From positions 27,150,309 to 27,214,308 of the forward strand of contig OW203766.1 in NCBI GenBank assembly GCA_934045905.1: a stretch of 64,000 nt of DNA. Direction: 5' to 3'. Each line of letters begins with the position of its first letter. The stretch's first letter is position 1. The notes under the pieces were generated by a model that saw only the letters and a list, made by a program, of their open reading frames with translations, had not been told where the DNA came from and did no database searches. Below are positions 1-13,211 of the stretch, piece after piece. This DNA comes from Leuctra nigra. Its lineage: Eukaryota; Arthropoda; Insecta; Plecoptera; Leuctridae. A program made the translations under genes and the position numbers.

Positions 1-918
1 AGTTAAATTAACCAATTACTTTATTATATTAAAACACTTCTATTTTTATAATGAGGTATATAAGAGACTTTAAAAATGCGTCTCTTCAAAATTGTATTAT
101 TTACAAAGTTGAAAATAAGTTATATTTTTTAACTTGATACTAATTTATAGGTGGTAAAATTCATAACTGTGATATTTTCACTCATTTTCAGAGAAAAACA
201 CAGGTTTTAGAATTACATATTTTCATACTCACCAGTTAAATTATATCCCAGTTTCATCTTTACTTGTGAGAATCAAGTGTCCTTTATTTGCTAAAAGTTA
301 GAAACGAAAACAAAGAATAATTATATTTTAATTTACCATCTTTAGTAAAACTCACGTTCCTGCTTTTGACAGTGGTTCGCTCACCACGTTCACAAATTAA
401 TATTACTCATCTTCCCTGGGGATATATAATTTTCTCTCAGTCTTCAAAGCGCTGTTTGTCCCAACAGCAGGATAAAACACTCTCGCAGCCTGGTGAGAGT
501 CAGTAATTGGACCTACATCGAAGAGCAAGAGGTCTCAGCTAGCGCCCCTGCAAATTAATCGGAACGAAAAGGTGGATAATGAGAAGAGACCAAATTTGGA
601 TATTAAGTGTCCAGTTCTTGAGGGAAGGTTAATGGGTTTTATTCAGGCGAGATATCAACTCCAATGACACAAGAAGTCTTTTGAGTCGACCAGGGTCATA
701 TTTTAGTCTCGATATTGATTGATTATTCATACTCGATGTTTTGTTTATTTATTTACTGAAGTCCGCGTTATACAGAGCTATTCAATTGAGGACAAGTCGA
801 AAAAATCCAACATATTTGTCTTTCGTTACCACAAAAAGATGTTGACACTTAGTACTTACCCAATAGAAGCTCGATAAAAAGTTATACAAATTTTATTTAG
901 CTAATATTAAAAAAAAAG
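1..918. other. No recognisable gene
   Basis: AT-rich DNA without a convincing exon, RNA gene or repeat. Confidence 0.5.
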
Positions 919-1048
919 TGGGAGCCCAATTCTATAACTTTAACATTTCCAATTCTACTGGAATCCGATTCGGTGCAATGTTAATCCATATGGCCGTGAA
1001 TCGGATTCCAACAGAATCGTAAATTTTAAAGTTACAGAATAGGGCCCC
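919..1048. mobile_element. Short fold-back MITE
   Basis: The left arm starts GGGAGCCCAATTCTATAAC and the right arm, reversed, starts GGGGCCCTATTCTGTAAC. The arms run about 50 bp each, through CTGGAATCCGATTC, with a short centre. The terminal GGGCCC-ATTCT form is typical of small non-autonomous DNA elements. The superfamily is not determined. Confidence 0.7.
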
Positions 1049-3955
1049 AATTTAGAACTGTGTTGTCATATTTTTATTCATTCCCCTCGGTTTATGCTAA
1101 ATTATGAACTTTACAAAAAATTATCTGATAGGTATAGAATAGGTCAAAATTCTGATTGAAACGAAACCAAACTTCCCTCTAACCGGGCAAGTACTTAATC
1201 AACTGAGCAATAAAGACAATTTAGTAGTTAATTATTTCATCATAATTAGTTGTCGCTAGCATCAGTAAACGCGTTAAACAACCAATATTGGTTACGTTAC
1301 AGTTATTACACCACACCAGCTTTATGGGAGCTTTATACGTATAACATTTTTTAGTTTTATTGACTGTCCTATTATTTTAATTGGTGGATTTGAACAGTGT
1401 AATGTGGACTTGTTTTTACCAAACAAATGAAGAGGCGTCGTCTTATCAATCTGCCAATTTCCATCCAATTTATAGGCACTTAATAGACAATCCTTAACCT
1501 TGCTTCTTGGTTTCATTAAGGAGAGTAAAGGGGGTCGTAAAATAAAATTGGATTCCTTTTCCCACCTAGAAAACTTTATTATTTTAATTAAGTGATATAA
1601 TTTTACGCAAGGTGTGTCCAAGTGTTTTGAACTGATATTTTGATGAGGGAATGATAGTGATCACAGCAGTAAAATATCTTAATTTCAAGGTGCAAGTATC
1701 TTCTTTGGCAGAATCAGAATGCAAATTTATTTTGTTTTGTACTTAACTGTTTTCATCTTGAATAATAGTTTGAAAGTCCTAAAATGTCAAAAGCAAATGC
1801 GTTGTAAGCCTAGGTTACACGGTTCAATATTTCATTCAATTCATTTGAAGCAATTTCTTCAATTCATTTGCTTAAATGTTGACTATTAGTGGATGAAATG
1901 TAGAAGAGGTGCATAAGGAGGTGTATAGTTAATTTCTCGACAGAATATTATCTACATTTTGACAATTAACGTAATGCCAATTTCCCTTAAATTTCTTTCC
2001 AGATTCGGCTCAAAATTGTGCATTCAACTTGAACGTTTAGACAAGAAAAAAACGTTAAACCAGGATTTTATAGTCAATTATCAATTTTTCGTTTACATGA
2101 CGTAAAACTTTCTAAGAATATATTAACTTCTCAATAATTGTATAATATTTTAGTGGAACGAGGTGATTACTGTTAGTTGATTATCAAATTTCATCTTAAT
2201 CAGAGCAACTGTCTGACCTGCAAAGTGCCAAAAAAAGCTATACACAAATAAAAATAAAAATCTTGCGAGGCAAAAAAATGTCTCGTTGTTATCGATTAAA
2301 AAAACATTCAAATGCCGTTGAATCAGTTCCTCAGGCAGTTAAAATTAGAACAAGTTCAAAACGTTCTGGACTTGGTGAATCCAAATCAATTAATAAAGCA
2401 TCATTTATTTGTATTTGCTATCAATCAACTTAGCCATTCAGACACTGTGACTTCCAACTATCAATTATTGAGTGATTGTATCAGTCTTTGATCGGACCAC
2501 CTAGACTCGGTTTCCCAACAGCAATTACAACTAGAACTTGAATATGCAGAGAGAAAAATTAAGTGAGGGACTTTTTTAATGTGTAGACGTTATAGTGTTG
2601 TTCAATCGATGATTTTTATTTACGTTGACAGCGATTATGGTAATTTAGATCACATTCTTGACTGGATATTTCTTTTTGACTAAAATTTTTATCTTGTACG
2701 GTTGTATTGATAGTCGATCTTAGTGACTGTGACATTTGATTTGTAAGCTGCTTATAAATAAGTAGTTTTATTTTTATTTTTAAAACTTTGTTTGGAAAAT
2801 GGAATTATTTAAAAACTAGAGACATTCCAGCAAAGAATAAATCTACTACTCTGTTACTTTAGTTTGTTTAGAATGTCTTTGTTATAATGAATTGTACTTT
2901 CTAAAAGTAATTTGTTCATTATCCACTTTTTTATATAAAACTTACATTGTTATTATTATTAATCGCACAGTTCTTTTTAAATAAACCGTCATTGTTGAAA
3001 AACAAGTAGTACCTATATAAAGATCACGAATTAAAATACAACACCTTGAACAGAGGTGAATTTCATTCTAAAATAATCTTTGAACTTTGAAGCCAATTTG
3101 TTTATTTTCAGCTGTCAATCTCTCTAAAATCTCTCTCGGCACAACAATAGCCATCGAACCTTCAAAAGTCTTCAACAATGGCGTAAAATTACGTCACAGC
3201 GGCAACATTTTGATCTCCCATGAGCTACCTTTGACATTTCTTTACACTAACTCCATATGATTATGAAACATTATGTCGGGGGCTTTCCTTTGACCAAGAA
3301 ACTGACATTGATATTACCTTGTATTTGACGCCGGTGTCTTGCTACTTGAGGTTTTCTCGTCGCAACAATGAAATATCGCAGACGACGAGACACCGAGGTG
3401 TCAACCAATGAAAAGAGGAGACACGATTTTAAGTGACGTTGTCATTGTTGGTTATCATTTATCTTGCTCAGTTGAGATTTTTATCTTTTTAAGACTTTTG
3501 TGTTAGTAATCTGGCTGGTTTTATTTCGATATGAATAAAGTGAATACCTGGAACTTCTTTTGCTGATCGACGGACTGAGAAAAATCAAAAGAAGCTCAGT
3601 CATGAGGTTGATTTAGGTGATCGAACCCACTTCTCCCGAATAAGGATTGAAATGTGCTCTCTTTACTAAGAGAGAATTGGTGTGGAATCTACAAAATTAG
3701 GACTAATTCTTAGAGGTTAAGTTTAGAGTTTGTAGTCCAATAAACCTGATTGGTTGAGCTTTTTTCGTTTCTCCAATAAATAAAGACTTTATCTCAATTG
3801 CTCTTTTCTCTTGGTGGTGAAAAAGCCTATCTGGTTATAGATTTGAGAACGATGTATTTCAAAATTGTTATATCAAACAGAGATTTGTCGCGAAAACATC
3901 AGCACGTGTATTAAGAGTCTACGATACTTGATGAAATCCATGTTTTATGAAGCAC
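1049..3955. other. No recognisable gene
   Basis: AT-rich. The 99-residue minus-strand frame at 1322-1621 has no domain or membrane signature. I find no supportable exon. Confidence 0.5.
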
Positions 3956-4263
3956 AAAAAGGCGGCCCCTACTTTTTTCTAAACGGCTTTACCGATTGCC
4001 TTCAAATTTTCACAGATTATAGATAAATAATAAATCTGTGCCTCTAGTGGGCCAAAAGTGTTATTTTTTGTTTAGAATTTTCAGGGCAGTGGTGCCAAAA
4101 AGACTAAAAAATTGCCCATTTAGCACTTTCTCAAAACGAGAAAAAACATTTTTTATAATTTTTTTGGATCACTAGAGGCACAGATTTACTCTTTATCTCT
4201 ATGATGTTAAATTTTGAAAATAATCGGTCAAGCCGTTAAGAAAAAAGTAGGGGCCGCCTTTTT
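3956..4263. mobile_element. Long-arm fold-back element, about 308 bp
   Basis: The left end reads AAAAAGGCGGCCCCTAC, then TTTTTTCTAAACGGCTTTAC, then CGATT. The right end reversed reads AAAAAGGCGGCCCCTAC, then TTTTTTCTTAACGGCTTGAC, then CGATT. Inside, CACAGATT...AATCTGTGCCTCTAGTG near 4010-4050 is mirrored by CACTAGAGGCACAGATTTA near 4170-4190, so most of the unit can fold on itself. No transposase is present; it is non-autonomous. Confidence 0.85.
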
Positions 4264-6286
4264 ATGGTTTTTGTGGTTTTCAATATTTGAATTAAAATTA
4301 CTTACTTCACAGCAGTATATGCAACATGCAACACACGATTAAATGTCACAAATGTCACGTACAACCCAGAGCTAATGCATTTTCATGCATTTCTAAGATT
4401 TTTTTTACATCGGAATCGAAATTTTCTGTGAGTCCTGTCGACTCTTAAGTCTGATGGTTTTAAATTGAAAAAGTTCAAATCACTATTATATAAATATTGG
4501 AAATCTGTACGTGTTTTTGACACCAACATGTTTATAACTTTGAGAATCGGTCAGGATGACAAATTTTCAAATATTTGAAAAAACATTCTAATGGAAAAAT
4601 AGAATATTAATCACTTTGCTTTCCTTCTTTTATTTCATCTTTTGTCTTTTCTCCATGCTATCTAAGGTCGGCTAACATCACATTCATCTGGTGATGCAAC
4701 TATTACTGTAGGTTACTGTCACTTAAGATTGACGGATCGCATGCAATTGCCAATGCATTTCGTGACTCATTATCAGAGTATGTGAAGGAGTAAGCAGAAG
4801 TAAGAATTGTTATTATAATTTGTAAAATATATCAAGAGTTTATCACCATTATTACTCATTATTACATTGTCTAAACTGTTTAAATTCCATATAAGTTTTT
4901 ACTAAGACTCACAATTAGGCTACATACTTTGTAGATCTTCATGCCTCAGGCATTAGTCATAAGAAACTTCTGGCGGCAAATTAGGATGTACTAAGAACTA
5001 ATTATCAACCCGTATTTTCAGCAAGACAATTTTTACAAGTTTAGTCATATAATGTTATTCAAGGCAATTAGCGAGTATAGCATTGAAATAATCATAATTG
5101 TCCAGCTCTGATTTTCAGATTACAAAGAATTTCACTAAGTCCGAGAACCATTAATATTCACGTATGTTAATTGTAAGTCATATCTAATGATAATCTACTA
5201 TTGCTAATTATTACTGATGGAAAATTGTGAATGCAATTTCAAAGAATATAAACTATCACAATGCATGGACATAAACATGTCAGATAAAAATCGATCTCAA
5301 ATTGGTATCTAAATTCTGCTCCGCTTCGACAATTTTATAGCTTTTCGCGTTTATTTTTTTCGTAAGTTTTTTCCTTAATATACTTGTAATTCAAATCATT
5401 TTAAATGCCCTCTTAAACTTCACACCTGTATTGTATTGATTGTACATGTATTTAGTTTTGATTACCTAGTTTAAGTGTTCGACTTTGACAATGTACCTCA
5501 TTAACTTCTTGCGTCGATCGCCAATAAACCAATTTAAATACGACACTTACTTCGAAAATTATTTTTATATTATTATTTTATTGCTTATAAACGTTTTTAC
5601 ATGGGAATTTAAGTCGAAAGTACAACGTCGCCATAGCACAATGATTTATCTTTTTTAAGTCGAATATTTTGAACGGCGCTTGTTAATGTTTTTTGCATGC
5701 TATAAAATATTATTTAGGATTGAAGAAAATACAGGAATAATAATCAAAATCGTCTTTATGAACTGACTTCCAATCATAATAAATTTATCTCGTTTTTATT
5801 ACTGTTTTGTGCTTTTATGAAGGACATTTTTTCGCCTCTTCTCACCTATGTCTGTGTTTTTGTAGCGTGTTTCGGTCGCGTGTGGAACGAAGACTTTGGT
5901 CTGGAATTTCTCGTGTTTCTGTCGTGGCTGGAATCCAGGGTGTTGGCTCGTGACAATCCCACTGGAGAATGATTCCCTGGAACACTGGACTGTCTGGATA
6001 ACCGTATAGTTTCACGATCACACTAGCAAGCTACTTACAGACAGAAGAGATATTAAATGAGAAATAAGTAAAGTTGAATAAGATCGAAGTGTTGATATTG
6101 CTTTCCTTTCCAAAGTGATTAAAAAAATACATACATCTACGTTTTTTATTTAACTTTTTTGGATACCTTTCTTATTTTTGTCAAAATTTGTCAATTTTAC
6201 AAGTTAATATAAACAAGAAAAATTATTATGTAGAGTTTTCTATGTATTGATATTATTGATAATTTAACCTGTAGTGACTAGGTAGA
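4264..6286. other. No recognisable gene
   Basis: AT-rich with no convincing exon or repeat. Confidence 0.5.
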
Positions 6287-6760
6287 TTTTTTTTTTTTTT
6301 TTTTTTTTTTTAACTCCTTTATTAATTAATACACATACACACAAACATCACACAATCCACAAAGCTCAGGGAGCTCATCTGTGGGAAAAAACAATATGAA
6401 AAGAAAGAACAGATAATGTTTTAGTAGCGTAAGAGAACAATACAAAAAAGAATTAATGAAGTAACTTAAAAATAATAAGATAAAGAATAAATATTACATA
6501 TAATCACATAGCATGAACATTCAAACACTTGCTATATACTATCAAATAAGGGTGAAATATTCTTAGGTTCTAAAGTGGTTCTATAGTAACATAAAAATAA
6601 CTCTTGAATAATAAGAAAAAGTGAATACAATAACACAAAAAAGAATGTATAAATAATAAAGTATAAATAATGTATAAAAATAAAGTAGTTACCTTCAAAT
6701 AAAAAAAAATTATAGTAGATTGATTCTTTACCAAACAGTAATTTAAAATCATTTAAGATC
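6287..6760 (-). mobile_element. Probable retroposed insertion with 25-nt poly(A) tail
   Basis: A run of 25 T at 6287-6311 is followed by the reverse of AATAAAGGAGTTA. On the minus strand this is an AATAAA signal 7-8 bases before a poly(A) tail, the signature of a retroposed transcript or non-LTR element. The 5' limit is uncertain. The 60-residue frame inside has no recognisable domain, and I did not find a target-site duplication. Confidence 0.5.
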
Positions 6761-7503
6761 TATTTCGTTATTATTCTGAACCAAAACCGTATCAATGTGA
6801 GTATCATTTAGAGCTATGAAGGAATTAAAACATTTTTCTTTTATCTATTATCTCAACCTTTTACAAACAGTCACCATAAGTATACATGCGTTATCAATAA
6901 AAGAAAGGAAACATAACTGTTGTGTAAAAATCGAACTAAGTTATCATTTTTTCATAATGTATTAAAAAATTAACATCTGATACAGATCATATTCAATCAA
7001 TCAATCAATTGTCAAAAGACGACTCCCGGAGTCAATAACTTCTTACCATCTTTGATGCTTGTTTTGCCAACAAAACCTACACAATTTAGAACTCTAAAAA
7101 TGTCCCGTCTACTTTGAATGTCGCAGGTTAAAACAATCATCTTCTCTAGCTTCTATGATTCTATCTTGATTTGCCTACTGCAAAGATGAATGTTGTTCAT
7201 CGGTTTATCTCTGTTTCTTGAATGAAGATCGTTTAAGTGGTCTGCAGGGTGTGGCAGTTTGTTACAAAATGACGAACTTAATGAGGACTGCTGATTGACA
7301 CACGTCAAAAACAAAACTAGCAAGGATATAATTGAATGATAATCAAGGTGTACAGCTATCATAAATAAAACTCAACATAGCAATTAATACAAATATAGCA
7401 TCGAGTTTTATAAATGGTTTGTCGTATTTTATTTTACGCTGATGGATGGAAAGGGTGTTGCAAAACGTTTCATTTTTATGGAAGACTGTACGGACCTCCA
7501 CAA
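6761..7503. other. No recognisable gene
   Basis: AT-rich. The minus-strand frame at 7153-7362 shows no domain. Confidence 0.45.
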
Positions 7504-8038
7504 TTTTGCAGGATTAAAGAAAATTGCTAATTCATAAATTTTACGAATAATCAAAAAATATTATAAACATTATTTCCATTCAAATGACACACAAGTACAT
7601 TTATTTGCTGAAAACGTTAAAAATAACATTTTTATTACCTATGTACTGTTTATATTATGATATTTTATTAATTAAATGTATAGTTTAGGAGCATATTTAC
7701 GCCAATTTAGTAACACCAGCTTTCTTAAAAATTAATAGAGACTGTATTTGATGAGACTCAAACCTCAATATTTTTCATAAAATAATCAAGGAACATAAAA
7801 ACATATTGATTTTTGGCATTATGAAGAGACGTTTCTACACATCATTTGCCACAATTTAGTTAATAATTTTTTCGTTATTCAATGAATCTGTTAAAATATA
7901 CCAACCCAGGATTTTGCAGGATTATAGAAAATTGAAATTGCTAATTCATACATTTTACGAATAATCAAAAATTATTATAAACATTAATTGTATTCAAATG
8001 ACACACAAGTACATTTATTTGCTGAAAACGTTAAAATC
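7504..8038 (+). repeat. Pair of ~120-bp direct repeats
   Basis: The segments 7504-7622 and 7912-8038 are near-identical. Both contain TTTTACGAATAATCAAAAA, ATTCAAATGACACACAAG and TACATTTATTTGCTGAAAAC. They lie about 410 bp apart. They could be remnants of a tandem duplication or short terminal direct repeats; no coding sequence lies between them. Confidence 0.8.
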
Positions 8039-8801
8039 AACAATGCAGCTAAACTCTATTAGTTGCAAGAAGATGCATTAAGTCCACAAGAATGTGCACA
8101 TAGCCCAATGAAATATCACCAATCTCAGCCCAAATATTTCAACTATTAATTTATTATTGATATAAGTTCCTGTAGCCCAAAATTGTACCTTATTGGTTGA
8201 AACTTAGATTTATAGAACTGCGAAAGAATTATAATACCATATACTGAAATGCCATATTGACAGGCAGAAGCCACGTTGAAATCTCTAACTTAATAAACAA
8301 TAACAGATAATCCTTATGATATTTCAGCACTCCTTAATTTAAACACGACTCTAATCTCCCAACCTGTTTACCTATTGGCATCATCCCCGCATTAACCTGA
8401 CACTATTCGACGACAGCATCGAACCCGGTCCAGCCACTATCTCCAACTCCATCACATTGTCTCATTTAATATGAACATGGTAGTCATGTGTGTTCACCTC
8501 AGCTCAAGAAGCAAACGAGTTATCGCTCGATAATTATTTCCACGCTCGAAGATGCAGCGCTTCTGATAAACACACGGGTACGTAATTGGATGTCGATGAC
8601 GTCACAGCTTCCACTTGGACTTCTCTTGATCTCCGCGACGTGCTTCTGGATGAGTGTTTGGTGCTGCACTCTTGTGTCGAACTTGGAATGTGAAGATGTG
8701 GAGGATTGTTGAGGTGATGAGATGGAAGTTATCGATGCCTTTAATAAACAATCGTTGTGGCTGAAGGCGTATTTTTTCTTCAGCAAGGTCTGTCTACTTT
8801 A

Positions 8802-9265
8802 CTAGGAAAACGCTCTGTGTAACGCGTTGATGAGCGAGCCGGTGTATTGCATGCGAATTCGGAATTCATCGTTTCTGCTCTACAGACCTTGGAAAGCTTC
8901 GAAACGAAATGCGTCGATTTAGCAGTGATAAATATATGAAATTTCCTTCAAGAAATTCTACAAATATTTCCAAACGCGTACAATCTCTATAAAATGTCAA
9001 TATATTAGTCTTAAAATTGTCATATAATATAATGTTGGTCCGAATGGCAATGCAAAGGGGTCAAGCGGTTCTATCTTTAATTTTCATCAAATCCAAAAAT
9101 CACAGAATCTCGTTCAATAATTATACACGAGATCATGACATTAGTGTGTGTACAAAATTTCAGATCGATCAGTTGAATGGTTTGGTCGGGCATTACCTTC
9201 AAAAACACAAAAAAAACATACATAGAAAGTGCCCAGAGTACCGTGTTAAGTACCATTATTGACAC
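8802..9265 (+). mobile_element. Copy of the TAGGAAAACGC dispersed family
   Basis: It opens with TAGGAAAACGCTCTGTGTAA, then CGCGTTGATGAGCGAGC. Further in it has the family's AAAATTTCAGATCGATCAG segment (about 9160). The terminal GCTCGCTC end is missing, so the copy is truncated or diverged. Confidence 0.65.
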
Positions 9266-10723
9266 TTTCCAGCAACTGTCATGGAATAAGACAGAGTTTT
9301 TCCAATACGGAGTTACTATTATAATTTGTATATCCCACCTATAGATAGAATACTTTTAAATCATTTGTAATAGGAACATTATTAATGTCTAGTTATGATA
9401 GACCAGTGGAACTATTGATTTTGTTATAGATTACATTTTAACTTAAAATGCAAACGCATTAACTCTCTCATCATCTGATAAATATCCCCTGTGAATAGAA
9501 TATTTAAATTCGTGTAAAACGCAATTTTATCCTTTTCATCCCTGCACCACTGACACACTTACCGAGTTTCCACCCTATTTAATTACCTTAATTACCAATT
9601 ACCATGCGTTCCAGAAGTTAGTGCGGGTCGATGGTTCACCCTTTTGTAGTTAAATAGTCAAACTCGTACTGTACCGGCCATGTGAAGTGCAACACGCTTC
9701 AGTAAGTCGGGTTAAAACCCTAGTTCGCATGAATTTATAGCAGAAATTACCTACTGTAAATAATCAAAATTGATTTGACCTTTCCAAAAAAAAGAACATA
9801 TGAGATTAAAGATACCTGTGTTGAGAATGCACCAACTTTCTCAAGTAAAATGGCGTTTATTAGAACAACAAATTGTAAAATAAAAATAAAAGTGTACTAT
9901 GTTAGTAGAGACAGGAATAGTCGGCATTTTCGACATATTATAACGAAAAATTAGGCACAAAGCGATCTTTTTAATCATGTGGATGATTTGCCTGAATAAA
10001 TACAAAATCAATTCATTCAATGCTATAGATATTTCTAATCAAAATATTAAATAAAAACAGTTTTCGACTATTCCACAACTTAACGTCTAAATCTTGCTAA
10101 AATTTATGACAAAAATTTAGATTTTTTTTCGAAACCACAATTTTATTTTAATCTGAGTTTTCCGGGAAATCCACCACAAAACCACATCTGAATTCATTCC
10201 CAGCAAGTCTCGGGCCAAAAACATAAAACAGTCCCACCAGTTGAACTGAACGAGTCTGTCAGCCACCTGTTAATAAATCAAGCCTACCAATGTTTGAAAA
10301 CAATTGGACTCATCGTCATGGCTCCCGCCCATTTCACGCTCTCTCCTTCTCTCTCTAGCACACGGCCGACTCGTATCACCCATCTCTCTTGCACTCGCAT
10401 CCGGGTTTAATGAGAGGGGTGTGTGTTAGCGAACTGATGCCAGAGTTATTTTCACTAAACTCGTTCCGATTTGCTTATGTTTTATTTTTTTTCCAATTTT
10501 AATTTCAATATACAATGTAATATTTTAATATTTTTAATGATTAAGCTGCGTAACGGACAAGTGGAGCTAACGAATTTGGTTTTTGGTCAAGCTACTTTTT
10601 TGTAATGAGTTTACAGCTATTTTAGCTATAAGTAATTCGATGCCAAGCTATAGCATGTATTTGACAGAGGTAAAGGAGGTTTTCAATTAGACATTCTTGT
10701 ACTGATAAATGTCCGTTACAAAT
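9266..10723. other. No recognisable gene
   Basis: AT-rich. A CT-rich patch near 10330-10400 (CTCTCTCCTTCTCTCTC) has no clear role. Confidence 0.45.
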
Positions 10724-11060
10724 TAGGAAAACGCTCCGTGTAACGCGTTGATAAGCGAGCTAATTTCTTGTAGGAAGGTAACTACGTACATGCTGTTTAA
10801 GAGTTGCTGCTGTACACTCTGGAGTAAAAAAAATTATTATCAAGTGAGCAAGGTGCGGTGATTTTTATCCATACATAATTTGACATCTATTTAAAAATAA
10901 GCTTAAAATGTCGCTTTCAATTGATGAATTAAGATAAAATATTGGTCTCAATACCATGCAAAATTTCATCTTGATAGGCACAACCTATCATTTTCACTTT
11001 TCAACCAATCAGTGGATTTTGTTTTAAAAATGTAAACGTTTTTGTAGACTAAGTATACTT
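10724..11060 (+). mobile_element. Truncated copy of the TAGGAAAACGC family
   Basis: It opens with TAGGAAAACGCTCCGTGTAA, then CGCGTTGATAAGCGAGC. The family's ACCAATCAGTGGATTT appears later (about 11000). No 3' hairpin end follows. Confidence 0.6.
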
Positions 11061-13185
11061 AATTTTAGAACGATATGCTGATTTGTGGGTGAGACTACAA
11101 AAGAGAAACAAACGAAAAATGTAATATATTTAAAATTTGAAGGATATTTATATTATTTTGTTACGGTTAGTAATTTTCTTAAAATACGAGACTAATTTTA
11201 AGGCTGTTACCTTTGACATGGACGATTAATTTCTAATGTATATATTAATCATGGGTAATAATCATTGTTATAAGATGAAGAGGCATGTCAAAAGATGATC
11301 AATTATGTCATTATTTCCATTTTGATTTTTCAATGATCGTGGCTTTTCTCATAGAATCTAAGATGAGTCTCAAAAGATAAAATTTGATTCTACTTCTAGT
11401 TAAAATTCGCAACAAACTCCTCTGAAATCAGGTAATTAACAGTAGCTATTAAAAAGGTGGGCCGATTAAACTGCTACACATTTCAACAGAGTTTATCGCC
11501 AAGATTTATTACCTGTTTTTCGGAAGTAATTAATTGAGTTCTCTGGCCATAGAAGACCGGAAGTAGTGTGTCGGCCATTTTGTTTCCTATGCCCATGTGT
11601 CACGATGTCACGGCTTACTTAAAACCAAGATGCAAGGATACCAACGGAGTTTCAGATAATTTTAAGGAAATTGTACTAGCGTTACGGTTCTTGCTTCTTT
11701 TGAAATATATTTTAAAACTAGACACATCGCTGCCTAGATTATTTTAGTGTTCAAACCAGTTTCGTATTATTAGTTGAGACAGAAGTGCTGGTTTATATGT
11801 TAATGTGTAGTTATTGAATATTGATAACCACTTTCTAACGATAATCATACAGTGAATTTTGAATATAATTTAACTCTTGAGAATTTTGATTTTTCACTCT
11901 TAGAAAGTGCCCGAGTGCTTCTTTCATAGACTGGTTATCAAATCAAGAGAATTTGAGGATAAAATTGTAATTCGAATACATCTACTTTGTCGCCTTTTCA
12001 AACAATATTTTAGAAAATATTAATCAATGTGCAAAAATGTATACTAAATATTTGAATACTTCTTATTATTAAAAAAAAGTACATATTATACAATCACAGC
12101 ATAACTCCTATTTTAAACATTTATGTTTGTTGCCCCAAAACAGAAAATATATCGACTTAAGAGCAAAAGTGAATGGGCTTAATTCTTCGGGTATTTGTTC
12201 AACAGCTTTTAAATTTTTCCAATTTTAAACAACTTCCCTAAAAGAGAAATTCACTAAATTTTCCATCATTACCAGCTTTTAAATTGTCAAAAAACCTTTT
12301 CGAAGCAATATGCTCGACCACTCTGGTATATCTAGAGAGCTTTAACGTAAAATTTTTACAACTAAAAAGCTGTTGAAAGTAAATGGAACCTTTTCATGTC
12401 TAGTCTCTCGCTGTTAGTTCGACTTATCTACATCGCAAGCAGCTCGTCACTATCACGACACGGAGAACCATCTCGTCACGCCACGTCACGCGACGGCGAC
12501 GTGACAACTGCATGCATCACGCGGTCACAGCGTGATACTGATCTTAATGTCCACATGGGAGGGTTAGCGTGTTGACACTTCATCCACTGACGTAATCACA
12601 AGGGATTATTCACGCTTTTATTGGCCCGTATCGTTCTAATGGAGGCAAAGTACTTGGAACAAAGCACTTGCAATTTCATGCTAATTGTTTGTGATTTGTT
12701 TAATGATGAGTTTTTGTGATTGTATGTCAAGAATAATTTTGTCTGAATTTGAGGGCTTTCTTCGTACGTAAAATGATCACTGAATATGAATTATAAATGC
12801 CTTCATAATAGCTTAGAGGTTGGAGAATCCAAGGATTTGGGTTCGAATCTCACAGGAGAAAAATATTTTAAATTTGCAGTGGATATTTAACATGTTTTAA
12901 CTTGAAAATATTAAAAAAGATGTGTAGATAGTCATAGTTTGCGGTTTTTATAAATCATTTTTCAAACTATATTTTACAAGAATTATTATTATTTTTTATT
13001 TATTATGCAGTTTTTCACTTCTTTGCTATTTTTTAAGTATATATATTTTTTCACCAAGGAGTAATGACGCAACAATCATCAACAATTTAACGGCAATTAC
13101 CAAAACTATTCAACCTATGTAAACATTTATCTAACTTGATTCATTAATTAAAGGCCTCTCGAACCTCGCTAACGAAGGTTCACCA
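11061..13185. other. No recognisable gene
   Basis: AT-rich. Near 12470-12540 there is a CpG-rich patch with repeated ACGTCACG/GACGTGAC text. A tRNA-like relic lies at 12808-12856. Confidence 0.45.
12808..12856 (+). pseudogene. Possible tRNA/SINE relic
   Basis: An A-box-like TAGCTTAGAGGTTGG is followed by a near-consensus B-box GGTTCGAATCT. The spacing is too short for an intact tRNA and no acceptor stem is evident. Confidence 0.25.
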
Positions 13186-13189
13186 CATA

Positions 13190-13211
13190 TGACGTCACAC
13201 CCATGACGTCA
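13190..13211. promoter_or_regulatory. Pair of perfect CRE (TGACGTCA) sites
   Basis: Two palindromic TGACGTCA sites start 14 bp apart at 13190 and 13204, followed by a GC-box-like CGCCCCC at about 13219. This spacing on nearly one helical turn and a half is compatible with CREB/ATF-type binding, but no adjacent gene is recognised. Confidence 0.35.
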
